Shown here piece after piece: positions 8,590 to 16,747 of a stretch of 64,000 nucleotides of DNA; position 1 is the stretch's first letter, and each line of letters starts with the position of its first letter. The notes under the pieces are model-generated. The model was not told the origin of the DNA, ran no database searches, and saw nothing but the letters and a program-made list of their open reading frames with translations. The translations under genes were made by a program, and so were the position numbers. This stretch comes from Microcella alkalica (lineage in GTDB: Bacteria > Actinomycetota > Actinomycetes > Actinomycetales > Microbacteriaceae): positions 186,001 through 250,000 of the forward strand of contig NZ_JACGWX010000004.1 of NCBI RefSeq assembly GCF_014137945.1, given 5' to 3'.

Positions 8590-10248
8590 GTGACCGCCGT
8601 GAGCCCCATCCCACTCGTCGACCTCCTGCTGACGGGAGGTCGCATCGCGACCTTCGCCGACCCCGACCAGGGGCCCGCCGAGGCGCAGGCGATCGCGGTC
8701 GCGGGAGGGCGGATCATGGCGGTCGGGAGCGACGCCGAGCTCGCCCACTACGCGCCGCTCGCGGCTCGAGTCATCGATCTCGCGGGTCGCCGCGTCATAC
8801 CGGGCCTCAACGACGCGCACATCCATGCGATACGCGGCGGGCTCTCGTGGACGCGGACCGTGCACTGGGAGGACGTGCGCTCGCTCGCCGACGGCCTCGC
8901 GCTCATTCGAGAGGATGCCCGTCGCCGGGGTCCGGGGGAATGGGTGAGCGTCGTCGGCGGCTGGCACTCGCGGCAGCTCGCCGAGGGCCGCGCCCCCACG
9001 CGCGCGGAGCTCGATGCGGCCGCCCCCGACAACCCCGTGTACGTCCAGGAGCTCTACGACCGCGGCATCGTGAACACCGCCGGTCTCGCCGCCTGCGGGT
9101 GGTCCGACGACTCCCCCGATCCGGCGCGCGGTGCGCTCCTGCGCGACGAGGACGGTCGACTCACGGGAGAACTCCGCGGCGTCGGCGCCTTCTCCGTGCC
9201 GCTCGGTCTTGCGCTCGCCGGCCCCGACGGGCAGGGCGAGGAGGGCATCCTCGCCATGAACGCCGTTCTCGCCCGCCACGGGCTGACCGGCGTCGTCGAC
9301 GCGGGAGGCCTTCTCGTCACCCCGCGCGACTACGACCCCCTGTACGCGGTCTGGCGCCGCGGCGAGCTCGACGTGCGCACGCGCCTGTTCATCTCCGCCT
9401 GGACCCGCGGGGGCGAGGTCGATGACATCGACCGGCTCACGGCGCTCGTGCAGGCAGGCAGTGGCGACGGCATGCTGCGCATCGCCGGTGTCGGCGAGAT
9501 CCCGCACCTGGGCTGCCACGACATGGAGGGCCTCGACCCGTTCGAGATGACCGAGGCCGCGCACCGCGAGCTCGTCGAGATCGTGCGCCTGTGCGCCGAG
9601 CGCGGCTGGCGGATGAGCATCCACGCCGTCCTCAATGACACGCTCGGCCGCATCCTCGACGCGTGGGAGGAGGTGGAGCGCGAGACCGGCCTCGTCGCCG
9701 GGCGCGGCTTCTCGATCGTGCACGCCGACGAGGCGACCCGCGAGAACCTCGAGCGGATCGCGCGACTCGGGGCGGGCATCCTCGTCCAGAGCCGTCTCGT
9801 GCTCAAGGGCGCCGACTACGTCGAGGCGTGGGGGCCCGAGGCGACGGCCTCCGCGCCGCCCATCGGCGACATGAGCGACCTCGGGATCATCATCGGCGCG
9901 GGCACGGATGCGACGCGCGCGAACTGGTTCTCGCCCTGGTCGGCCATCTGGTGGCTCGTCACGGGCGGCACCGTCGACGGCAGCGGCGTCCGCGACGAGC
10001 GGCACCGGATGTCGCGGCTCGAGGCCCTCGCCGCGTACACGCGCGACGCCGCCTGGTTTACAGGGGAGCAGGAGCATCGCGGGCGACTGCTGCCCGGGTA
10101 CGACGCCGACCTGTGCGTCCCGAGCGCGGATCCGCTGGAGTGCGGCGACGACGAGCTGCGGAGCATCCTCAGCGACCTGACCGTCATGGCGGGTCGGATC
10201 ACCCACGACTCGGGCGTGCTCTCTCGCGCCGGTGCGGACGAACGATGA
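8590..10248 (+). CDS. Amidohydrolase family protein, YtcJ-like (metal-dependent hydrolase)
   Basis: A 552-residue protein of the amidohydrolase superfamily, YtcJ/AepA-like branch. The composite N-terminal domain begins DLLLTGGRIATFAD and leads into the metal motif GLNDAHIHAIRGG (HxH) near residues 73-85. The DHWK-like region lies mid-protein, and a C-terminal TDATRANWFSPW motif near residue 440 supplies the conserved aspartate. Relatives cleave C-N bonds in N-substituted amides, hydantoins or N-acyl compounds. It follows the importer ATPase by 12 nt and precedes a RidA gene by 13 nt, which suggests that the imported substrate is hydrolysed to a product that can form an enamine or imine. GTG start; the Shine-Dalgarno is weak. 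Confidence 0.8.
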   Translation: MTAVSPIPLVDLLLTGGRIATFADPDQGPAEAQAIAVAGGRIMAVGSDAELAHYAPLAARVIDLAGRRVIPGLNDAHIHAIRGGLSWTRTVHWEDVRSLADGLALIREDARRRGPGEWVSVVGGWHSRQLAEGRAPTRAELDAAAPDNPVYVQELYDRGIVNTAGLAACGWSDDSPDPARGALLRDEDGRLTGELRGVGAFSVPLGLALAGPDGQGEEGILAMNAVLARHGLTGVVDAGGLLVTPRDYDPLYAVWRRGELDVRTRLFISAWTRGGEVDDIDRLTALVQAGSGDGMLRIAGVGEIPHLGCHDMEGLDPFEMTEAAHRELVEIVRLCAERGWRMSIHAVLNDTLGRILDAWEEVERETGLVAGRGFSIVHADEATRENLERIARLGAGILVQSRLVLKGADYVEAWGPEATASAPPIGDMSDLGIIIGAGTDATRANWFSPWSAIWWLVTGGTVDGSGVRDERHRMSRLEALAAYTRDAAWFTGEQEHRGRLLPGYDADLCVPSADPLECGDDELRSILSDLTVMAGRITHDSGVLSRAGADER

Positions 10249-10261
10249 AGGCGAGGGCGCG

Positions 10262-10723
10262 ATGAGCGCGATTCCCGGCCCACGACGCGTGGGCAACGCG
10301 GAGGTCATCCACCACGAGGGCTACGACGAGAGCATCGTCAGCCCGTTCGTCCCGGCCATCCGCGTCGTCTCCAACGCGCGACTGGTGTTCATCAGCGGGG
10401 TGACGGGTGCGCCGGTCTACCACGACCACCCGCACCAGCCCGAGGTGTTCGACTCGATGCCGACCGATGCCGCCGGGCAGGTGCGCAACGCGTTCGACCA
10501 CCTCGAGCTCGCCCTGGCCGCCGCGGGGTGCGAGCGGCACGACGTCGTCAACATGATCCGCTTCTTCACCGACATCGAGGCGGACCAGGACATCGTGAAC
10601 AAGCACCAGGGGGAGTGGTTCGGCGGGCACATCCCGACGAGCACCACCCTCGAGATCTCGCGGCTCGCGACGGACCCTCGTCTCCGCTTCGAGTTCCACG
10701 TCGTCGCGGCTGCGCCGGCCTGA
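10262..10723 (+). CDS. RidA/YjgF/Rid family protein
   Basis: A 153-residue Rid family member; relatives hydrolyse reactive enamine or imine intermediates, or act on related N-compounds. The ATG at 10262 follows GGCGAGGG at suitable spacing; an upstream GTG at 10232 would overlap the amidohydrolase and lacks a ribosome site. The body shows the Rid fold pattern, with VFISGVTG near residue 42, QVRNAFDHLELALAAAG near 75-91 and the FTDIEA segment near 103. The C-terminus FEFHVVAAAPA lacks the classical Rid arginine followed by glutamate of RidA itself, so it belongs to another Rid subgroup. It ends the importer-amidohydrolase unit. Confidence 0.8.
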   Translation: MSAIPGPRRVGNAEVIHHEGYDESIVSPFVPAIRVVSNARLVFISGVTGAPVYHDHPHQPEVFDSMPTDAAGQVRNAFDHLELALAAAGCERHDVVNMIRFFTDIEADQDIVNKHQGEWFGGHIPTSTTLEISRLATDPRLRFEFHVVAAAPA

Positions 10724-10755
10724 CACGTAGGGAATGAACACCGAGCGCGCCCCCG

Positions 10756-10784
10756 TTGCATTCTGCAATCGGTTGCATTACCGT
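10756..10784 (+). promoter_or_regulatory. Candidate promoter with palindrome in the spacer
   Basis: A TTGCAT (-35, 10756-10761) and TACCGT (-10, 10779-10784) are separated by 17 bp. The spacer carries TGCAATCGGTTGCA at 10764-10777, a perfect inverted repeat of TGCAA and TTGCA. The start site would be near 10791, leaving a ~30-nt leader with the Shine-Dalgarno AGAAAGAGAAG. The element would drive the dehydrogenase, M24 and alcohol dehydrogenase genes separately from the importer. Confidence 0.45.
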
Positions 10785-10822
10785 ATCGCGCAGAGCGCCA
10801 CCCTTCACAGAAAGAGAAGCAG

Positions 10823-11758
10823 ATGACTGACACCAAGCCCACCGTCGGGTGGATCGGAACGGGCCGGATGGGTTTCCAGCTGGCCAAGCGGCTCCTGGAC
10901 GCCGGCTACGACGTCGCCGTCTACAACCGCACCCGCGCCAAGGCCGAGCCGCTCACGGAGTTCGGCGCCACCGTCGTCGACCGCCCGGTCGAGCTCGCCG
11001 ACCGCGACATCGTCTTCAGCATGGTCTCCGCGTCCAAGGACCTCGAGAACGTCATGCTCGGCGACGGCGGCCTGCTCTCCGACCCCGAGCGCGCCCCCCG
11101 CATCATCGGCGACGCGTCCACCGTGTCGGTCGAGGCCAGCGAGACCGTGCGCGCCGCCGCCGAGGCGCGCGGCGTGGGCTTCCTCGCCACCCCGGTCTCG
11201 GGCAACCCCAAGGTCATCGCCGTGGGCAAGCTCACGGTCGCGGCCTCGGGCCCGCGCGAGGTCTACGACGAGGCCGCGCCGCTGCTCGCCACGTGGGGCC
11301 GCGGCGTCACCTACGTCGGCGAGGGCGAGGTCGCTCGCATCGTCAAGATCGCTCACAACGTCTTCCTCGGCGTCGTCATCCAGTCGATGGCCGAGATCAC
11401 GGTGCTCGCCGAGAAGGCCGGCGTCACGCGCGAAGCGTTCCTGACCTTCCTCAACGACTCGGTCATGGGCTCCGTGTTCACGCAGTACAAGACGCCGGCG
11501 CTCGTGAACCTCGACTTCACGCCCACCTTCACGAACGTGCTGCTGCAGAAGGACTTCGACCTCGGCCTCGCCGCCGCCGCGAAGATGGGCGTCGTCATGC
11601 CCGTTGCGAGCGTGACGCGCAACCTCGTCGCGCAGGAGGTCGGCAACGGCAACGTCGAGCAGGACTTCGCGTCGCTCATCGTGACCGTCGCGAACGGATC
11701 GGGCCTCGAGCTAGCGTCGGAGAACGCGCCGGTCAGCGACGGTCTCGAGGTGGACTGA
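10823..11758 (+). CDS. NAD(P)-dependent beta-hydroxyacid dehydrogenase (3-hydroxyisobutyrate dehydrogenase family), second copy
   Basis: A 311-residue oxidoreductase with the Rossmann motif GWIGTGRMGFQLAKRLL at residues 9-25, the substrate-recognition segment FLATPVSGNPKVIAVGKL near 118-135, and the catalytic lysine in ARIVKIAHNVFLG near 175. It is longer than, and clearly distinct from, the copy at 2701-3570. It starts at ATG behind AAAGAGAAG and its stop overlaps the M24 gene start (TGATG). Family members oxidise beta-hydroxyacids to semialdehydes; with the aldehyde dehydrogenase at 14608-15984 it could take a hydroxyacid to a dicarboxylate or acyl product. The substrate is unresolved. Confidence 0.85.
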   Translation: MTDTKPTVGWIGTGRMGFQLAKRLLDAGYDVAVYNRTRAKAEPLTEFGATVVDRPVELADRDIVFSMVSASKDLENVMLGDGGLLSDPERAPRIIGDASTVSVEASETVRAAAEARGVGFLATPVSGNPKVIAVGKLTVAASGPREVYDEAAPLLATWGRGVTYVGEGEVARIVKIAHNVFLGVVIQSMAEITVLAEKAGVTREAFLTFLNDSVMGSVFTQYKTPALVNLDFTPTFTNVLLQKDFDLGLAAAAKMGVVMPVASVTRNLVAQEVGNGNVEQDFASLIVTVANGSGLELASENAPVSDGLEVD

Positions 11759-13059
11759 TGGCCCATGGTCACGACCACGGCGGGCGCCGCTTCGAGCGTC
11801 CGTCGGCCCGACCGCCGGGGGTCCGCCCCCTCGGCGCTCCCGGGCAGAACGGTGTTGACTACGAGCACCGCGTCGACTTCGACCGGTTGAGGAGCTACCG
11901 CCTCGAGCGGGCCAAGGCGGCGCTCGAGGCGAGCGAGTGCGGGGCCTTCCTGCTCTTCGACTTCTACAACATCCGCTACACGACGCAGACGTGGATCGGA
12001 GGCGCTCTCGGCGACAAGATGATCCGCTACGCGCTCCTGATGCGCGGGAAGGATCCGATCCTCTGGGACTTCGGCTCCGCCGTGCGGCACCACAAGCTCT
12101 ACTCCGACTGGGTGCCCGAGGAGAACTACCGCGCCGGCTTCCTCGGCTTCCGCGGCGCCGTCGCGCCCGAGGGCGCGGGGCTCATGCGCGACGCGGTCGC
12201 GGAGATCAAGTCGCTGCTCATGGCCGAGGGGCTCGCCGACGCTCCCATCGGCCTCGACATCGTCGAGCCGCCCTTCCTCTTCGAGCTCGAGCGGCAGGGG
12301 CTGCGGGTCGCCGACGCGCAGCAGCACATGCTCGACGCCCGGGTGATCAAGAGCCAGGACGAGATCATGCTCCTCAACCAGGCTGCGGCGATGGTCGACG
12401 GCGTGTACCAGGACATCGCCGAGGCGCTCAAGCCGGGCGTGCGCGAGAACGAGATCGTCGCCCTCGCGAACAAGCGCCTCTACGAGTACGGAAGCGATCA
12501 GGTGGAGGCGATCAACGCGATCTCCGGCGAGCGGTGCAATCCGCATCCGCACAACTTCACCGATCGCATCATCCGCCCGGGCGATCAGGCGTTCTTCGAC
12601 ATCATCCACTCGTTCAACGGCTACCGGACGTGCTACTACCGCACCTTCGGGGTCGGCTGGGCGACCGAGAGCCAGCGCGACGCGTACAAGCAGGCCCGCG
12701 AGTGGATGGATTCTGCGCTGGATGCGCTCCGGCCGGGCGTCGGCACCGATCAGGTGGCGGCGGTCCTCCCGAAGGCGGAGGACTTCGGGTTCGAGAACGA
12801 GCTGTCGGCCTTCGGCCTGCAGTTCGCCCACGGGCTCGGCCTCGGCCTGCACGAGCGGCCGATCATCTCGCGGCTCAACTCGATGAAGGATCCGGTCGAG
12901 CTCAAGCCGGGGATGGTCTTCGCGATGGAGACCTACTGCCCCGCCTCCGACGGCACCTCCGCCGCGCGCATCGAGGAGGAGGTCGTCGTGACCGACTACG
13001 GGATCGAAGTGCTCACCAAGTTCCCCGCGCAGGATCTCTTCGTCGCGAACCAGTACTGA
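11758..13059 (+). CDS. M24 pita-bread-fold protein, creatinase-like, with altered metal site
   Basis: A 433-residue protein with a creatinase-type N-terminal domain (FLLFDFYNIRYTTQTW near residues 65-80, IKSQDEI near 200) and an M24 catalytic domain. Compared with M24 metallopeptidases (metal ligands Asp, Asp, His, Glu, Glu), Asp281, His358, Glu391 and Glu406 are present, but the second aspartate is replaced by Cys292 in NGYRTCYYRTFG. Creatinase, a C-N hydrolase, also departs from the ligand set at this place, and RCNPHPHNF here recalls its active-site histidine region. So a metal-independent or single-metal C-N hydrolase is more likely than a peptidase. ATG overlaps the previous stop. The His- and Pro-rich first ~30 residues are unusual. 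The M24 family also includes DMSP lyase DddP and ectoine hydrolase DoeA, so other lyase or hydrolase roles stay open. Confidence 0.75.
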   Translation: MAHGHDHGGRRFERPSARPPGVRPLGAPGQNGVDYEHRVDFDRLRSYRLERAKAALEASECGAFLLFDFYNIRYTTQTWIGGALGDKMIRYALLMRGKDPILWDFGSAVRHHKLYSDWVPEENYRAGFLGFRGAVAPEGAGLMRDAVAEIKSLLMAEGLADAPIGLDIVEPPFLFELERQGLRVADAQQHMLDARVIKSQDEIMLLNQAAAMVDGVYQDIAEALKPGVRENEIVALANKRLYEYGSDQVEAINAISGERCNPHPHNFTDRIIRPGDQAFFDIIHSFNGYRTCYYRTFGVGWATESQRDAYKQAREWMDSALDALRPGVGTDQVAAVLPKAEDFGFENELSAFGLQFAHGLGLGLHERPIISRLNSMKDPVELKPGMVFAMETYCPASDGTSAARIEEEVVVTDYGIEVLTKFPAQDLFVANQY

Positions 13060-13075
13060 GCCGGGGGATCTCCCG

Positions 13076-14194
13076 ATGCCCGAGACGATGAGAGCGGCGG
13101 TCTTCCACGGCCGCGGCGACATCAGGATCGAGCAGCGGGCGATCCCGACGCCGGGGCCGGACGAGCTGCTGCTGCGGGTCGGGACGGCGGGCGTCTGCGG
13201 GACGGACGTCGGCGAGTGGGCGCACGGGCCCATCCAGCATCCGGTCCATCAGCGTCATGCCTCGAGCGGGCACCTCGGCCCGGTGATCCCCGGGCACGAG
13301 TTCTCGGGAACGGTCGTCGGCGTCGGCGAGAGCGTCGACCCGGCCTGGATCGGGCGCCGCGTCGCCTCGTGCGGTGCGGTCGCCTGCGGCGAGTGCGCCT
13401 CGTGCCGGGGCGGCGACAGCAACCGGTGCGCGCGCTACGTCGGGGTGGGCCTCCACCGCGACGGCGCGCTCGCCGGTTTCGTCACGACGCCCGTCGCCTC
13501 GTGCGTGGCGGTCGACGACCTCGGGCTGGGCCTCGACGAGGCGGCGCTCTGCCAGCCGATGGCGATCGCGCTGCACTGCGTCAGCCGCGCGGGGAGCGTC
13601 GACGGCGAGCTCGTGGTCGTCCTCGGGGTCGGAGGGATCGGCGCGTTCCTCGTCGTCGCGCTCGTGGAATCCGGTGCCGAGGTCATCGCGGTCGATGTCG
13701 ACGCCGACCGACTCGAGCTCGCCGGCGAGCTCGGCGCGCACCGACTGCTCCGCGTCGCGGGAGGCGCTGGCGATCGAGAGGTCGTTCAGGCCGAGATCGA
13801 CCGGGCGGGTCGGCGCCCCGTCGTCTTCGAGGTGAGCGGCACTGCGGGAGGGCTGCGGACGGCGCTCGCCGTCGCCCCCGTCGGCGGTCGCATCGTCCTC
13901 GTCGGAATCCAGGGTGCGCCGCGCGAGGTCGACCTCGCCGCGGTCACGGTGCGCGAGCAGACCCTGATCGGCACGAACGCGCTCGTCCGCGAGATCGACT
14001 TCCCGCGCGCGGTCGAGATCGTCGCGCGCCGTTCGGGCACGTGGGGCCGCGTGGCGCCGCGGGTGCTCCCGCTGCGCGAGCTCGTCGAGGGGGCGCTGCG
14101 GCCGATGAGCGAGGGGCGCGCACCCGCGATCAAGACGCTCATCGACCCGTGGATCGATGAGGCCCGATCGATGGATGCGCGCCGCCCCGACTGA
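13076..14194 (+). CDS. Zinc-dependent medium-chain alcohol dehydrogenase
   Basis: A 372-residue MDR oxidoreductase. Catalytic zinc ligands are visible in GVCGTDVGEW (Cys near residue 41) and VIPGHEFSG (His near 69). The structural zinc cluster is CGECASCRGGDSNRC near 103-117, and the NAD-binding motif is VLGVGGIGAFLVV near 181-193, followed by an acidic residue favouring NAD. Closest functional groups are butanediol, threonine or sorbitol dehydrogenases; the substrate is not determined. It lies 16 nt after the M24 gene and closes the forward operon. Its stop is 12 nt from the stop of the convergent RidA gene. Confidence 0.85.
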   Translation: MPETMRAAVFHGRGDIRIEQRAIPTPGPDELLLRVGTAGVCGTDVGEWAHGPIQHPVHQRHASSGHLGPVIPGHEFSGTVVGVGESVDPAWIGRRVASCGAVACGECASCRGGDSNRCARYVGVGLHRDGALAGFVTTPVASCVAVDDLGLGLDEAALCQPMAIALHCVSRAGSVDGELVVVLGVGGIGAFLVVALVESGAEVIAVDVDADRLELAGELGAHRLLRVAGGAGDREVVQAEIDRAGRRPVVFEVSGTAGGLRTALAVAPVGGRIVLVGIQGAPREVDLAAVTVREQTLIGTNALVREIDFPRAVEIVARRSGTWGRVAPRVLPLRELVEGALRPMSEGRAPAIKTLIDPWIDEARSMDARRPD

Positions 14195-14206
14195 ACGGAC
14201 CGTCGC

Positions 14207-14602
14207 TCAGACCGCGGCGATCGCGTCGATCTCGATCGTGCAGGTGTCGGCGAACAGCGCCGCGACGCCGACGAGCGTGCTCGCGGGGATGCTCTCGGGG
14301 TCGATCCAGCGGTCGCGCACGGTGCGGTAGGTCGCGAGCTTCTCCGGGGTGAGCCCGACGATGTAGACGTTCACCCGCACGAGGCTCGAGAGGGTCGCGC
14401 CGCGCGCCGACAGAGCGCGCTGCAGCTCGCCGAACACCAGGTCGGTCTCATCCGCGAAGTCGCCGGCCGCCTCGCCGCCCGGGCGGAGCCCGACGACGCC
14501 GGAGAGGAACAGCAGGTCTCCCGCCGCGACGCGGACGCTGTCGGAGATCCCGGGGATGGTCGGGCTCGGCTCGCGCGTGACCCGTTCGCCGCCCGCGGCC
14601 AT
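14207..14602 (-). CDS. RidA family protein, second copy
   Basis: A 131-residue Rid family protein. It shows the fold markers LLFLSGVVGLRPGGE near residues 29-43, TDLVFGELQRALSARG near 52-67, and the C-terminal ASTLVGVAALFADTCTIEIDAIA, close to classical RidA except that the usual Arg of the A-R-P segment is absent. The ATG is 5 nt downstream of the aldehyde dehydrogenase stop, so it is the last gene of the reverse operon. Two Rid genes in one 10-kb island strongly suggest that the pathway makes enamine or imine intermediates. The sequence differs from the copy at 10262-10723. Confidence 0.8.
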   Translation of the reverse strand: MAAGGERVTREPSPTIPGISDSVRVAAGDLLFLSGVVGLRPGGEAAGDFADETDLVFGELQRALSARGATLSSLVRVNVYIVGLTPEKLATYRTVRDRWIDPESIPASTLVGVAALFADTCTIEIDAIAAV

Positions 14603-14607
14603 GCCGC

Positions 14608-15984
14608 TCACGCCTTCCACACGCTCTTGAGGTTGACGAACTCGCGGATGCCCTCGACCGAGAGCTCGCGGCCGACGCCCGAGTCCTTGATGCCGCCGAA
14701 GGGCAGCTCCGGGTACGAGATCGACATGCCGTTGATGAACACCGCGCCGGCGTCCAGGCCGCGCACGAAGAGCTCCTCCTCGTGCTCGTCCTGCGTCCAG
14801 ACCGCCGAGCTGAGGCCGAAGGTGGTGTCGTTCGCGATGCGCAGCGCGTCCTCGGCGCTGTCGACGCGGAAGACCGAGGCGACGGGCCCGAACGCCTCCT
14901 CGGCGTACAGGCGCATGTCCTCGGTGATGCCGCTCAGGACGGTGGGCGGGTAGTACCAGCCGGCGCCGTCGGGCACCGCTCCGCCCGTGGTCGCGACGGC
15001 GCCCTTGCCGAGGGCGTCGTCGACGAGGCCGACGAGGTCCTCGCGACCGGAGGACGTCGCGAGGGGGCCGACGTCCGTCGACTCGTCCATCGGGTCGCCG
15101 ACGCGAAGCGCGCTCATGGCGGCGGTGAACCGCTCCAGGAAGTCGTCGTGGATGTCGGTGTGCACGATGAAGCGCTTGGCGTTGATGCACGCCTGGCCGT
15201 TGTTGGCGGTGCGCGCGGAGACGGCGGTTGCGACGGCCTTCTCGATGTCGGCGCTCGGCATCACGATGAAGGGGTCGGACCCGCCGAGCTCGAGCACGAC
15301 GTGCTTGACCTCGCTGCCGGCGATCGAGGCGACCGAGCGGCCGGCGGGCTCGGAGCCCGTGAGGGTCGCGGCGACGACGCGGCGGTCGCGCAGCACGCCC
15401 TCGACCTTCGATGCGGGGATGAGCAGCGAGCGGAACGCCCCGGTGGGGAAGCCGCCGCGCTCGAAGAGCGTGTCGAGGTAGAGGGCCGCCTGCGGCACGT
15501 TCGAGGCGTGCTTGAGAAGCCCCGCGTTGCCGGCCATGAGCGCGGGCGCGGCGAAGCGGATGACCTGCCAGAGCGGGTAGTTCCACGGCATGACGGCGAG
15601 CACGACGCCGATCGGGTCGTAGCGCGTGTGGGCCGCGGAGGCGTTGACGGCGCTCGGGTCGTCGAGCGAGCGACCGGTGAGGAACTCCTCGGCGTGGTCG
15701 GCGTAGAACCTCATGCCCTTCGCGCACTTGAGCACCTCGGCGCGCGACTGCCCGATCGTCTTGCCCATCTCGGTTGTGAGCATCGCGGCCGCCGAGTCGA
15801 GCTCGGCCTCGAGGAGGTTGGCGGCGGCGCGCATCCAGCCGGCGCGGTCGGCGAAGGAGGTCGCCTTCATCGCCCGGTACGCGTCGTGCGCCTGCCCGAT
15901 CCGGGCGTCGATCTCGGCGTCGGTGTGCGCGTCGAACTCGCGCTCGGTGACGCCGGTCGCGGGGTTGATGGTCGCGATGGCCAT
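14608..15984 (-). CDS. NAD(P)-dependent aldehyde dehydrogenase (succinate-semialdehyde dehydrogenase-like)
   Basis: A 458-residue aldehyde dehydrogenase of the GabD/SSADH-like group. The N-terminus MAIATINPATG is typical of this group. The cofactor region PIGVVLAVMPWNYPLWQ lies near residues 124-140, the general base in VVLELGGSDPF near 232, and the nucleophile in NNGQACINAKRF near 265. The C-terminal signature LPFGGIKDSGVGRE is complete. It is slightly shorter than typical ~480-residue enzymes and comparable to the ~455-residue GabD2 group. It sits 40 nt downstream of the GntR regulator and 5 nt before RidA. It probably oxidises a semialdehyde made by one of the nearby dehydrogenases. Confidence 0.88.
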   Translation of the reverse strand: MAIATINPATGVTEREFDAHTDAEIDARIGQAHDAYRAMKATSFADRAGWMRAAANLLEAELDSAAAMLTTEMGKTIGQSRAEVLKCAKGMRFYADHAEEFLTGRSLDDPSAVNASAAHTRYDPIGVVLAVMPWNYPLWQVIRFAAPALMAGNAGLLKHASNVPQAALYLDTLFERGGFPTGAFRSLLIPASKVEGVLRDRRVVAATLTGSEPAGRSVASIAGSEVKHVVLELGGSDPFIVMPSADIEKAVATAVSARTANNGQACINAKRFIVHTDIHDDFLERFTAAMSALRVGDPMDESTDVGPLATSSGREDLVGLVDDALGKGAVATTGGAVPDGAGWYYPPTVLSGITEDMRLYAEEAFGPVASVFRVDSAEDALRIANDTTFGLSSAVWTQDEHEEELFVRGLDAGAVFINGMSISYPELPFGGIKDSGVGRELSVEGIREFVNLKSVWKA

Positions 15985-16024
15985 GGTGGTTCCTCGTCTC
16001 TCTTACTGGTACTGGCTCTGTCTG

Positions 16025-16747
16025 CTACGGGATCGCGGGGAGGGTCTCGAAGACCTCGGGGTGGCTGGCGAGGAGGCGCCGCGTGCGGCGGATGTGGCCC
16101 TCGATGACCCGCTCGGCCGTGTCGAAGTCGCGGTCGCGCAGCGCGGTAACGAGCATGTGGTGCTCGTCGTGAACGATGCGCTGGCTGTGCGCGTCGATCA
16201 TGAGCGTGTACGCGCGCCGATATGGCTGGGTCGTGTTCCAGAGCCGGCGCACGAGGTCTCCGAGCACGAGCGTGTCTGCCCCGGCGTACGAGCGCTGGTG
16301 GAACTCGCGGTCGAGCCGCAGGAACTCCTCGACGTCGGCCGTCTCCGCCATGCGCTCGGCGAGGCGCTCGAGCTCGTCGAGCGCCGCGTCGTCGAGGTGC
16401 GGCGCCGAGTAGCGCAGCAGCAGCGGCTCGACGCGCTCGCGCGTCTGGTAGACCTCCTCGCACTCGGCGAGGCTCAGACGGGTCACCCACGCGCCCGTGT
16501 TGGCGACGAGCGTCACGAGCCCGTCGGCCTCGAGCGCTTTGAGCGCCTCCCGCACCGGCACGCGGCTCGCGCCGAACCTCTCGGCGATCTCCTCCTGGCG
16601 GATGCGGCTGCCGGGCGGGTACTCGCCGCCCACGATCGCCTCGCGCAGGGCATCCGCGACGCGAGCGCTCGCATTGCCGTCACGCGTGAGCGGCGCGGCG
16701 ACCCGCGGCGGGCGCACGCGATCGAGGGGGGCGGATGCTGCGCTCAT
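16025..16747 (-). CDS. GntR-family transcriptional regulator, FCD subfamily
   Basis: A 240-residue regulator. The winged helix spans residues ~25-90 (ADALREAIVGGEYPPGSRI, then EEIAERFGASRVPVREAL). The C-terminal FCD ligand domain shows the metal/ligand histidines in LDREFHQRSY, IVHDEHHMLV and IEGHIRRTRR. FCD regulators sense small carboxylates and usually repress. The ATG overlaps the VOC stop (ATGA). Its own promoter region, upstream of the VOC gene, carries GACTGGATGCAACC at 17291-17304, and the divergent E1 promoter carries GATTGGATGCAATC at 17354-17367. These are the obvious candidate binding sites, giving autoregulation and control of E1-E2. Confidence 0.9.
   Translation of the reverse strand: MSAASAPLDRVRPPRVAAPLTRDGNASARVADALREAIVGGEYPPGSRIRQEEIAERFGASRVPVREALKALEADGLVTLVANTGAWVTRLSLAECEEVYQTRERVEPLLLRYSAPHLDDAALDELERLAERMAETADVEEFLRLDREFHQRSYAGADTLVLGDLVRRLWNTTQPYRRAYTLMIDAHSQRIVHDEHHMLVTALRDRDFDTAERVIEGHIRRTRRLLASHPEVFETLPAIP

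Noticed and set aside
7840-10308. An 822-codon open frame on the minus strand antisense to the importer ATPase and amidohydrolase
   Set aside because: It covers three well-supported genes on the other strand and encodes Arg/Ala/Asp-rich sequence with no family motif, as expected for antisense frames in ~70% GC DNA.
11758-13059. Annotation of the M24 protein as DMSP lyase DddP or as an X-Pro peptidase
   Set aside because: The general architecture fits, but Cys292 replaces a metal-binding Asp and the context gives no DMSP or peptide evidence.
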